A stretch of DNA of 5,355 nt, taken from positions 1 through 5,355 of the forward strand of contig JANDWE010000054.1 of assembly GCA_024330325.1 (NCBI GenBank), given 5' to 3'. The stretch's first letter is position 1. The number at the start of each line of letters is the position of its first letter. Shown here in pieces: positions 1 to 5,355 of this stretch. The position numbers were made by a program, and so were the translations under genes. The notes under the pieces were generated by a model. It ran no database searches, was not told the DNA's origin, and saw only the letters and a list, made by a program, of their open reading frames with translations. Source of the stretch: Candidatus Nanosynbacter colneyensis (GTDB taxonomy: Bacteria > Patescibacteriota > Saccharimonadia > Saccharimonadales > Saccharimonadaceae).

Positions 1-518
1 GTCGTATTCAATCCAGCTTCTTGGATGTAGCGCTGCAAGAATAGCGCGGTCGACTCGCCCTCAACTGAAGCATTCGTGGCAATAATAATCTCCTGAACGT
101 CGTCAGTTTTTATACGCTCAATTAGCTCTGGGATATGTAACTGCTCTGGTCCGATGTTGTCAATTGGTGAGATAACGCCGCCCAGTACGTGGTACGTACC
201 CAGGAACTGCCCTGTTCTTTCTATAGCAACGATATCTAATGGCTCCTCAACTACACAAACTACTTTTTTATTCCTGTTCGAATCTGCGTATAAAGGCGAC
301 ACATCGTCATCTGAGTCGATCAACGCAAACGTCTTCGGGCAGGTTTTTACTCGGTCGTGCAATTGGTCTAATGAATGCGCTAATTGCTTTGCGGATTTGG
401 GGTTGCGGCGTAAAACCGCGTAGGCATATCTTTCAGCCGTACGCGGTCCAACTCCAGGTAGATTACCAAAATCATCAATTAAAGCAGTTAGAGCTTTTGG
501 TAAAATGTCGATTGACAT
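1..518 (-). CDS. recR: Recombination mediator protein RecR, 3' end cut by window edge
   Basis: RecR works in the cytoplasm with RecO (and RecF where present) to load RecA onto SSB-coated single-stranded DNA during gap repair. The first 172 residues are visible, of about 195-200 usual. Residues 20-36 form the helix-hairpin-helix (LPGVGPRTAERYA). Residues 86-100 begin the Toprim domain (VVCVVEEPLDIVAIE), followed by HVLGGVISPIDNIGPE at 110-125 and ATNASVEGE at 147-155, all typical of RecR. The zinc-finger region at 60-77 is degenerate: CxxC...CxxC reads C60-P-K-T63 ... S74-P-L-Y77, so three of four ligands are gone. The ATG at 518 gives the usual RecR N-terminus. It lies 4 bases after the ybaB stop and has no clear Shine-Dalgarno sequence, so translation is probably coupled to ybaB. 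Identity is firm; zinc loss is read directly; its effect is inference. Confidence 0.95.
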   Translation of the reverse strand, partial: MSIDILPKALTALIDDFGNLPGVGPRTAERYAYAVLRRNPKSAKQLAHSLDQLHDRVKTCPKTFALIDSDDDVSPLYADSNRNKKVVCVVEEPLDIVAIERTGQFLGTYHVLGGVISPIDNIGPEQLHIPELIERIKTDDVQEIIIATNASVEGESTALFLQRYIQEAGLNT

Positions 519-522
519 GACT

Positions 523-813
523 TTAGAATGGCAAGTTGCCCAAGCCGCCCATCAATGGCTTCATAGTTTCAGCAGCGACTTCCTGAGCCTTTGTCATACC
601 GTCGCGAACTGCGATTTCGATCCAGTGTTCCAACTCTTCGATATTCTCCAAGTCAACCATTTCTGGGTCAATCTTTACAGACTTAATCTTTAATTCGCCA
701 GTGATTTGTACGATCACAGCGCCATCGCCAGCCTCAACCTCGATGATTTCTTTGCCTAATTGTTTCTGTGCTTTGCGTAATTGTTGCAGCATTTTTACCT
801 GATCAAACGCCAT
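523..813 (-). CDS. ybaB: YbaB/EbfC family nucleoid-associated DNA-binding protein
   Basis: This 96-residue protein belongs to the YbaB/EbfC family, small dimeric proteins that bind DNA and are usually encoded between dnaX and recR. An amphipathic N-terminal helix (about 1-26, rich in K, Q and E) leads into the family's strand core EAGDGAVIVQITGELKIKSVKIDP (27-50, split here as EAGDGAVIV and KSVKIDPEMV for the best-conserved parts). An acidic helix follows (52-72), then a helix (73-86), ending in the glycine- and proline-bearing tail MGGLGNLPF. Length is slightly below the usual 100-110. It contains no cysteine. A strong ribosome binding site and its own promoter precede it, and recR follows after 4 bases, so the two probably form a ybaB-recR unit. 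The role in recombination repair is known only from association in other bacteria. Confidence 0.95.
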   Translation of the reverse strand: MAFDQVKMLQQLRKAQKQLGKEIIEVEAGDGAVIVQITGELKIKSVKIDPEMVDLENIEELEHWIEIAVRDGMTKAQEVAAETMKPLMGGLGNLPF

Positions 814-816
814 ATT

Positions 817-823
817 CCTCCTT
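817..823 (-). promoter_or_regulatory. Ribosome binding site of ybaB
   Basis: The minus strand reads AAGGAGG, a near-perfect anti-Shine-Dalgarno match, 3 bases upstream of the ATG at 813. Spacing is slightly short, but the match is the strongest in the window and fixes the ybaB start. Confidence 0.85.
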
Positions 824-837
824 ATTTAACACTTACA

Positions 838-866
838 ATTATACCCTATTTGCGGTCGGATGTGTA
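838..866 (-). promoter_or_regulatory. Predicted sigma-70-type promoter for ybaB-recR
   Basis: A perfect -10 box TATAAT lies at 838-843. Seventeen bases upstream, 861-866 reads TACACA, matching four of six positions of TTGACA. The -35 and spacer lie in the last codons of the upstream membrane-protein gene, whose stop codon (846-848) falls inside the spacer. The predicted start near 831 gives a leader of about 18 bases that includes the AAGGAGG site. This is a sequence match only. Confidence 0.6.
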
Positions 867-2306
867 GATATAGAAGCGATCGCCGTCTTTATGGTCATTG
901 ACAATTACTGACGACAAGTGTCCAGAGTAAGTCTGCGGAATTTGAGACTTTACGCTGTGGCTTACATATAAAGTCTGTCCGACGTTTGCTGGCGCTGTGT
1001 GGATAATTGATATTTGGTGATAGTTGTGCTTTTTAAGCGCTTCGTAAATTGGCGATTCTTCTTTGCTGACCAATAATGAGAATGAATCGGTCGGCGCAGT
1101 ATTCTTACGGAGCAGAGACAAATCTTTATTGAAGCGTGAAGTTGCTTCTGGGAAATAACGATAACTATCAATGTAGCGGAAGCTGCCGCCTGCCACCATA
1201 ACGATGATTAACATTGATATAAGAACCAGTCCTGTGCCGCGAGCGTATGGATTGCGCGGGAAAAGTCCGTACCACATGTTCATTAGGGATTCCAATCCGA
1301 CCGCCAAGAGAATGAATAGCGGGATGATGATTATCGGGGTTAAGCTTGGCTGGAAGATGAGTAGCGCCAATGCTAAGATTAGCCACGACCAAATCATAAA
1401 CGAGCGGGCGCTGGAGATTTTTTGGAAGCTGCGGAATAGCCCTAGTCCGATTAGCACCATTGCGTTGATGTCCATAATTGGCGTGATTTGATTCCCTACA
1501 ACTGATGGGAAAATGCGGATGTATGTGTAATATAAAGTCCTGAGGTTCGCAACGATGTCAAAACTTAGGCTATTGATGCCGATGAGGTTGTAAAATAGCG
1601 CGTGGGATTTATAGCAAAGAAAACTAATCACACAACCAATCGCGAATAAAATGGCGGACGGCACAATCCAAGACTTGCGATGTTTTCTGGAGATGAGAAA
1701 ATAGCGTGGATGCGGATGTAGAAAGGCGATGATCAGAAGTCCCAGATTGATATACCAAAAATACGGAGTGAAAAGGCTGAGCGCCGTGGTGATGGCTAAG
1801 CTGATTCGCCAAATGGAGGCGTTCTGGGCTTTCTGGAGAATCAATGTAGCAAAAAGTAAAGTTAGCGCGGTGTAAAAGATGTATAAAATGCCGACAGTTG
1901 CGCTTTGTCCGATGAATAAGAATTGCCCAGTTGTCGCCATGATGAGTAGCGATAGGATCGTTGTGGATGGCTTAAACCAGCGCTTTAAGAGGAAGAAAAT
2001 TGCGACGGAGCTGGCGATTGAAAGGATTACGGCGGGCGCTTTAATTGTTAATAAACTGACGCCGAATAGCTTGAAGAATAGCAATTGAAGAAGGTGAAAT
2101 GGCAGATTTGTAACGGCAATTCCCTCCACACTAAAATTCAAGTGATTTGTCGTATTGACTATGTCGATTTCTGCTTGCGACAAACCTCCCGGCACGTGCA
2201 ACGCGGAAATTATAATAGCTCCTATGTATAGCAGCGCCAGCAACGTATAGCCGAAAACGTAGCGCCATCGGTAAAGGAATATATCGGTAACTTTTTGCTT
2301 TTTCAT
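846..2306 (-). CDS. Polytopic membrane protein, probable GT-C fold (PMT/ArnT-like, GT39/GT83-type) glycosyltransferase
   Basis: This is a 486-residue integral membrane protein with about 11 hydrophobic segments, near residues 15-36, 66-84, 88-107, 113-132, 137-157, 167-196 (possibly two), 212-232, 278-291, 302-318, 322-345 and 357-376. A soluble C-terminal part of about 110 residues follows (377-486), probably on the outer face. The first loop has SQAEID (43-48) and then LPFHLLQLLFFKLFGVS (68-84). This resembles the PMT_2 pattern of lipid-linked-sugar glycosyltransferases, where an acidic residue in loop 1 is catalytic, so E46 or D48 is the candidate. In that family the enzyme moves sugar from a polyprenyl-phosphate donor to a lipid or protein outside the membrane; donor and acceptor here are unknown. 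The ATG at 2306 has no Shine-Dalgarno site, but a TATAAT box lies 7 bases upstream. Two cysteines (C225, C231) lie in one helix. The gene separates dnaB from ybaB-recR. Membrane nature is certain; enzyme class is moderate. Confidence 0.75.
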   Translation of the reverse strand: MKKQKVTDIFLYRWRYVFGYTLLALLYIGAIIISALHVPGGLSQAEIDIVNTTNHLNFSVEGIAVTNLPFHLLQLLFFKLFGVSLLTIKAPAVILSIASSVAIFFLLKRWFKPSTTILSLLIMATTGQFLFIGQSATVGILYIFYTALTLLFATLILQKAQNASIWRISLAITTALSLFTPYFWYINLGLLIIAFLHPHPRYFLISRKHRKSWIVPSAILFAIGCVISFLCYKSHALFYNLIGINSLSFDIVANLRTLYYTYIRIFPSVVGNQITPIMDINAMVLIGLGLFRSFQKISSARSFMIWSWLILALALLIFQPSLTPIIIIPLFILLAVGLESLMNMWYGLFPRNPYARGTGLVLISMLIIVMVAGGSFRYIDSYRYFPEATSRFNKDLSLLRKNTAPTDSFSLLVSKEESPIYEALKKHNYHQISIIHTAPANVGQTLYVSHSVKSQIPQTYSGHLSSVIVNDHKDGDRFYIYTSDRK

Positions 2307-2313
2307 TGGTATG

Positions 2314-2322
2314 ATTATAACA
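2314..2322 (-). promoter_or_regulatory. Extended -10 promoter for the membrane-protein gene (leaderless start predicted)
   Basis: The minus strand reads TGTTATAAT, a perfect extended -10 (TGn plus TATAAT), in the 21-base gap after the dnaB stop. No good -35 is visible at 16-18 bases (CGCAAG at 17). Counting 7 bases from the end of the box puts the transcription start at 2307 or 2306, directly at the ATG. The absence of any Shine-Dalgarno match before that ATG fits a leaderless transcript. Confidence 0.6.
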
Positions 2323-2327
2323 CAATT

Positions 2328-3680
2328 CTATTCATGCTTGCGATCTAGGCTCATAAAGCGTAGGCGCTCTGGGTGGAAGTATAATTGGACTTTGCCAACT
2401 GGGCCGTTACGGTGCTTAGCAATGATTAAGTCTGTAATATTCTGTACTTCTGGGTTGTCTGGCTCATAATATCCAGGGCGATAAATAAAGCTCACGATGT
2501 CGGCGTCCTGCTCAATGGAACCGGATTCGCGCAGGTCGGCTAGTTGCGGAATTGGCGGCGTGCGAGATTCGACAGAACGGCTCAACTGGCTCAGGGCAAT
2601 TAGCGGCACATTCAATTCGCGAGCAATAAGTTTCAGTCCGCGTGAAATTTCCGAAACTTCCTGAACGCGGTTTCCGTTGTGGTTTCCGTTGGCCTGCATA
2701 AGCTGCAAATAGTCGACGATGATTAGTCCCAATTGGTTCTCGTGGGCAATTCGGCGCGCTTTCGTGCGCATTTCCAAAACTGATAATCCTGGCGTGTCAT
2801 CGATGTAAATCGGCGCCTCAGCCATTTCTCCCATAGCCTCAGATAACTTCGCAAAATCTTCATCGCTCAAGTTTCCGGTACGAATATTCCAGCTATCAAC
2901 TCCCGACGCATCCGCCAACATACGGTCGACCAGCTGTTCCTTGCTCATCTCTAGGCTGAAGAATAGGACAGGATTTTTCTCAATTGTCGCCACGTTATAA
3001 GCCAGATTCGTCACCAGCGTCGTTTTACCCATGGCTGGGCGCGCCGCCAGAATAATCAAGTCCGATTTTTGTAAGCCAGCGGTCATATTGTCCAGATCGC
3101 GATAGCCAGTACGAACTCCTCTGAGAGAACCTTTGTTCTTGCTGAGCTCTTCGATTCGGTCAAAGCTATCCGTCAGAATGCTTTCCAGACTGACCAAATC
3201 TTGCTTGGTTGATTGGTCTGACACGCTGAAAAGTTCAGCTTCGGCCTTCTCTAATAATTCCTGTGTGGTCGTTGATTCGTCATAGCCAAGTTCCGAAATA
3301 TCGCCACTCGCTTTTATCAGACGCCTGCGAACCGCTGCTTGCGCAATCATTTCCGCGTAAGCCGATGCGTGCGCTGCTGTTGGGACGTAGTTTGTTAGCT
3401 CTGTTAGATACGCCGAGCCGCCGACCAATTCCAGCTCATCCTTTCGCTTCAATTCGTCGGTTAAGGTCAGAAGGTCGACGGGCTTGTGTTTTTCAAATAG
3501 TCGCATCATTCCGGCAAAAATCAATCCGTGATTCTTGTCGTAAAAATCGCTAGGGTGAGTAATTTCTGCGGCATCCGCCAAAACTTCCTCGTCAATTAAA
3601 ACCGCCCCAAGCAAACTCTTTTCCGCGTCCAAATTTTGTGGCGGTATCTTCCCTTTTACTTCTTCGCTCTTGTCTGCCAT
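2328..3680 (-). CDS. dnaB: Replicative DNA helicase DnaB
   Basis: DnaB is the hexameric 5'-3' helicase that unwinds DNA ahead of the replication fork. At 450 residues it has the normal family length. The N-terminal helical domain spans about 12-115 (PPQNLDAEKSLLGAVLID at 13-30), followed by a linker to about 180. The RecA-like ATPase domain follows: GVRTGYRDLDNMTAGLQ at 188-204, Walker A ARPAMGKT at 213-220, the catalytic-glutamate motif SLEMS at 242-246, Walker B LIIVDYLQLM at 319-328, DLRESGSIEQDADIV at 382-396, and the arginine-finger segment KHRNGP at 422-427. No inserted intein or truncation is seen, and there is no cysteine. The ATG overlaps the dnaX stop by one base (TAATG) behind a GGAGG site, so the clamp-loader subunit and helicase are almost certainly co-transcribed and translationally coupled. 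dnaB next to dnaX is not the usual bacterial placement. Confidence 0.97.
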   Translation of the reverse strand: MADKSEEVKGKIPPQNLDAEKSLLGAVLIDEEVLADAAEITHPSDFYDKNHGLIFAGMMRLFEKHKPVDLLTLTDELKRKDELELVGGSAYLTELTNYVPTAAHASAYAEMIAQAAVRRRLIKASGDISELGYDESTTTQELLEKAEAELFSVSDQSTKQDLVSLESILTDSFDRIEELSKNKGSLRGVRTGYRDLDNMTAGLQKSDLIILAARPAMGKTTLVTNLAYNVATIEKNPVLFFSLEMSKEQLVDRMLADASGVDSWNIRTGNLSDEDFAKLSEAMGEMAEAPIYIDDTPGLSVLEMRTKARRIAHENQLGLIIVDYLQLMQANGNHNGNRVQEVSEISRGLKLIARELNVPLIALSQLSRSVESRTPPIPQLADLRESGSIEQDADIVSFIYRPGYYEPDNPEVQNITDLIIAKHRNGPVGKVQLYFHPERLRFMSLDRKHE

Positions 3681-5128
3681 TAAATATCCTCCAGATTAAC
3701 TTCTTCGCCGCCACCCATTAATTCTGCAATTTCCGCCAATTTTTCGTCCTCTGGCGGCTTCTTCTCTCCAATTATATCAATTTCCAAATCCATCGCGGTT
3801 TCTTCTGAGATAATTTCCGAGATCAATGGTTTATTCTTCGCGTCATCTAACTTTTTCTTATAAAACGCGGAACCTGCGTAAATTGTCAATTTTTCACCGT
3901 CAAACGACCACTGGCTTTTCTGCAATAATGACGCCAGTCCGAGGGATTTTTCCTTCGCTCTTTCAATGACTTTTTCCCAATTTAGCTCTAGTGGCGCGTC
4001 GGTTTTCTTTGGCTTTGCGGCGGGTTTTTTTGCTTGCTCGGCTGGTTTTTCTTCTTTTTTAATCGGATTTTCGGTTGGTTTTGATGACTCTGCGGGCTTA
4101 ATTGGCGTTGGTTTTTCGGCGGGTTTTTGGGGCGCAGCTTGAGTTGTATCTTTCTTTGTTGCGACTGGCTTTTCTGTCGGCTGAGAATTGCTATTCATGA
4201 ATATCGTCAATAATTTCAAGTCTGGGTGCGGGTGCCGATCAACCTCGATCAGTTGCTGAACCAGCCCAATAAGATTCGGATTTTTTCGTAATCTATTGCG
4301 AGCAATCGACAATAATTGATGTGACACGATAACTGAATTCGCGCCGCTATTTTCTAATTCCTGAAAGATGTTTAAGACTTTCTCATTGTCGTTGGACGGA
4401 TATGAATCCAACAAATTGCCGAGCATCGTCGCGTCGCTCAGTCCCAAATATTCGGTAACCATATTCGCTGTCAGTGGCTGGTCTGATGTTGCTAAAATCG
4501 ACAATTGGTCAAGCGTACTAATGCCGTCACGGAATCCGCCACGGGAACGTTCAGCGATTAACCTGGCAGCATCCTCTTCAATTGCAAACCCTTCTTTTTT
4601 CGCTATATTCATTAACTGGCGTGTCATAATTTCCGTCGGAATTGGGCGGAAGAAAAATTGCTGGACACGGCTAAGAATGGTGGCTGGAAGTCTGTCGGCG
4701 TCAGTTGTAGCTAAGATAAACACCACGTGCTCTGGCGGTTCTTCCAGGGTTTTTAATAGCGCGTTAAATGCTGATTTTGACAGCATGTGAACTTCGTCGA
4801 TGATATAGACTTTTTTCGGCGCAGAAACAGGCGCGACTTGGGCTTTTTCCCTTAAAGCTCGAATGTCATCAACGCCGTTATTGCTGGCTGCGTCAATTTC
4901 AATAATATCCAAGTTTGAAGAATCGTCATCATATGGCAAGTGGTTAATCTCGTGCGCCAGAATTCGCGCCACTGATGTTTTTCCCACGCCACGCGGTCCA
5001 GTCAATAAGTACGCATGAGCAATTTTTCCCTGCTTTAACGCTCGACGTAAAACACTAGTCACGTGATCTTGACCTAAAACTTCATCCAAACTGCGACTGC
5101 GATATTTACGATATAGCGCCTGACTCAT
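3680..5128 (-). CDS. dnaX: DNA polymerase III clamp-loader subunit gamma/tau (DnaX), zinc module absent
   Basis: DnaX is the AAA+ motor subunit of the clamp loader, which opens and loads the sliding clamp. The 482 residues start with the classic N-terminus (ALYRKYR at 4-10, so ATG 5128 is secure). Walker A is GPRGVGKTS (44-52), Walker B VYIIDEVHML (107-116), sensor 1 ILATTDADRLP (138-148), the arginine-finger segment SRV at 153-155 (usually SRC), and sensor 2 GGFRDG (197-202). Domain III runs to about 310. A Lys/Pro/Ala/Glu-rich linker (315-377) leads to a C-terminal domain (380-454) resembling the DnaX C-terminal fold, then an acidic tail. The four-cysteine zinc module normally between Walker A and DIIEIDAAS (74-82) is missing: only 23 residues separate K50 from D74, about 15 fewer than in E. 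coli. The whole protein has no cysteine. Promoter and ribosome binding site precede it; dnaB overlaps its stop. Confidence 0.96.
   Translation of the reverse strand: MSQALYRKYRSRSLDEVLGQDHVTSVLRRALKQGKIAHAYLLTGPRGVGKTSVARILAHEINHLPYDDDSSNLDIIEIDAASNNGVDDIRALREKAQVAPVSAPKKVYIIDEVHMLSKSAFNALLKTLEEPPEHVVFILATTDADRLPATILSRVQQFFFRPIPTEIMTRQLMNIAKKEGFAIEEDAARLIAERSRGGFRDGISTLDQLSILATSDQPLTANMVTEYLGLSDATMLGNLLDSYPSNDNEKVLNIFQELENSGANSVIVSHQLLSIARNRLRKNPNLIGLVQQLIEVDRHPHPDLKLLTIFMNSNSQPTEKPVATKKDTTQAAPQKPAEKPTPIKPAESSKPTENPIKKEEKPAEQAKKPAAKPKKTDAPLELNWEKVIERAKEKSLGLASLLQKSQWSFDGEKLTIYAGSAFYKKKLDDAKNKPLISEIISEETAMDLEIDIIGEKKPPEDEKLAEIAELMGGGEEVNLEDI
3688..3692 (-). promoter_or_regulatory. Ribosome binding site of dnaB, inside the end of dnaX
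   Basis: GGAGG lies 7 bases upstream of the dnaB ATG (3678-3680), within the last codons of dnaX. With the TAATG overlap at 3678-3682 it supports re-initiation by ribosomes finishing dnaX and fixes the dnaB start. Confidence 0.85.
4025..4031 (-). other. Candidate slippery heptamer A AAA AAA in dnaX
   Basis: In the dnaX reading frame the codons for A366-K367-K368 read GCA AAA AAA, so the seven A's have the X XXY YYZ phase needed for -1 slippage. A -1 shift here would add about 20 mostly basic residues and stop at a TGA, giving a product of about 388 residues without the C-terminal domain, as gamma is to tau. A +1 shift also meets a stop soon. I see no upstream Shine-Dalgarno stimulator and no convincing downstream stem. 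Other A6 runs in the gene (for example the codons of K177-K178) are not in slippery phase. Confidence 0.35.
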
Positions 5129-5144
5129 CCCTCATGCTCCTCAT
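5106..5144 (-). CDS. Possible leaderless 12-codon upstream ORF overlapping the dnaX start
   Basis: The minus strand has an ATG at 5144, exactly where the dnaX promoter would start transcription (+1 counted from TATAAT). It opens a 12-codon frame, MRSMRDESGAIS, ending in TAA at 5106-5108. It is out of frame with dnaX and overlaps its first 23 bases. Its AGG AGC codons include the dnaX Shine-Dalgarno site. If used, it could interfere with or be coupled to dnaX initiation. A chance ATG is an equally simple explanation. Confidence 0.2.
   Translation of the reverse strand: MRSMRDESGAIS
5137..5141 (-). promoter_or_regulatory. Ribosome binding site of dnaX
   Basis: AGGAG lies 8 bases upstream of the ATG at 5128, an optimal spacing. 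A second purine stretch (GAGGG, 5129-5133) directly abuts the start and is too close to serve. Confidence 0.75.
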
Positions 5145-5150
5145 GAGATA

Positions 5151-5159
5151 ATTATAGCA
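5151..5159 (-). promoter_or_regulatory. Extended -10 promoter for dnaX-dnaB
   Basis: The minus strand reads TGCTATAAT, a perfect TATAAT with the extended TGn element, in the 52-base gap between the upstream membrane gene and dnaX. The predicted start is 5144. No good -35 is found at 16-18 bases (TTCTGT at 17), as expected for an extended -10 promoter. Confidence 0.6.
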
Positions 5160-5180
5160 AACTATACCTTGAGACAGAAG

Positions 5181-5355
5181 TTAACAAATGTGATTTCCGA
5201 GTATTCGAGATCGCATAAATACGATTATTATTGTGATAATGGCAGTAATTATGCAAGTTAACAGCAGAGCCTTAGACTTCTTGCTAATTTTTTCTTTCTT
5301 AAGGATGAATATTGATGTAATTAGAGTCACCGTTCCCAAGATGTATGGCAAGTAT
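5181..5355 (-). CDS. Unidentified membrane protein, C-terminal 57 residues only (5' end beyond window)
   Basis: An open frame enters from the right edge (first full codon at 5352-5354) and ends in TAA at 5181-5183. The 57 visible residues show two hydrophobic stretches, residues 1-18 and 29-47 (ALLLTCIITAIITIIIVFM), joined by a short basic loop (KKEKISKKSK, 19-28). The protein ends RSRILGNHIC. By the positive-inside rule the loop is probably cytoplasmic. No family is recognised from this fragment. It lies on the same strand as dnaX, 52 bases upstream, with no terminator between, so some read-through into dnaX is possible. The hydrophobic-basic-hydrophobic layout makes coding more likely than chance, but the short length leaves doubt. 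Confidence 0.6.
   Translation of the reverse strand, partial: YLPYILGTVTLITSIFILKKEKISKKSKALLLTCIITAIITIIIVFMRSRILGNHIC

Noticed and set aside
154..520. Two overlapping plus-strand open frames of about 90 codons
   Set aside because: Both are antisense to recR, which has unmistakable RecR motifs on the minus strand.
3263..3553. Plus-strand open frame of 96 codons, arginine- and serine-rich
   Set aside because: It is antisense to the DnaB N-terminal domain; its composition is what reverse reading of that gene produces.
3967..4192. Lys/Pro/Ala/Glu-rich stretch of dnaX considered as a tandem repeat
   Set aside because: Related KPAE-like units recur irregularly without a fixed period. This is the low-complexity linker usual between DnaX domain III and the C-terminal domain.
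4368..4790. 140-codon open frame on the plus strand
   Set aside because: It is antisense to the DnaX ATPase region, whose motifs are clearly conserved, and its translation resembles no family I know. Read as a shadow of dnaX.
5153..5166. Inverted repeat TATAG-CAAA-CTATA over the dnaX -10 box, considered as an operator or terminator
   Set aside because: Only five A/T-rich pairs, overlapping a TATAAT that itself supplies much of the symmetry, and no U-tract. Too weak to call.
5160..5180. Terminator between the upstream membrane gene and dnaX
   Set aside because: No GC-rich stem followed by a U-run on the minus strand in this gap.
1..5355. Recoded TGA (as in Absconditabacteria/Gracilibacteria)
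   Set aside because: All genes read through to normal ends with TAA or TAG, with no in-frame TGA, and tryptophan is TGG. Five stops are too few to prove TGA is a stop, but nothing supports recoding.

Overview
The window looks like a slice of chromosome from a Patescibacteria/CPR bacterium, most probably Candidatus Saccharibacteria (TM7). This is inferred from the overall form of DnaX (a short ATPase region with no zinc module), the compact gene spacing and the GT-C type membrane protein. It is a judgement by eye, not a phylogeny. Standard genetic code fits: the five visible stop codons are TAA or TAG, with no in-frame TGA.

Every supported gene lies on the minus strand, so transcription runs from high to low coordinates. 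In that order: the 3' end of an unidentified two-helix membrane protein (5181-5355); dnaX, the clamp-loader tau/gamma subunit (3680-5128); dnaB, the replicative helicase, overlapping dnaX by one base as TAATG (2328-3680); a large polytopic membrane protein of GT-C glycosyltransferase type (846-2306); ybaB/ebfC, a nucleoid-associated protein (523-813); and recR, a recombination mediator cut by the left edge (1-518). The familiar bacterial trio dnaX-ybaB-recR is recognisable, but dnaB and the membrane protein sit inside it. No gap exceeds about 55 bases and no RNA gene, mobile element, CRISPR array or intrinsic terminator was seen.

Perfect TATAAT boxes stand in front of dnaX, the membrane protein and ybaB. 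This suggests three start points within one co-directional cluster: dnaX-dnaB, the membrane protein, and ybaB-recR. The box before the membrane protein places the transcription start at or one base before its ATG, suggesting a leaderless mRNA.

The most notable signal is loss of cysteine and zinc sites. RecR keeps one of its four zinc-finger cysteines. DnaX lacks the whole four-cysteine module and has no cysteine in 482 residues. DnaB and YbaB are also cysteine-free. A second point is an in-frame A AAA AAA heptamer in the dnaX linker that could give a shorter gamma-like product. I found no clearly new multi-gene system here; the cluster is core replication and repair machinery with unusual details.
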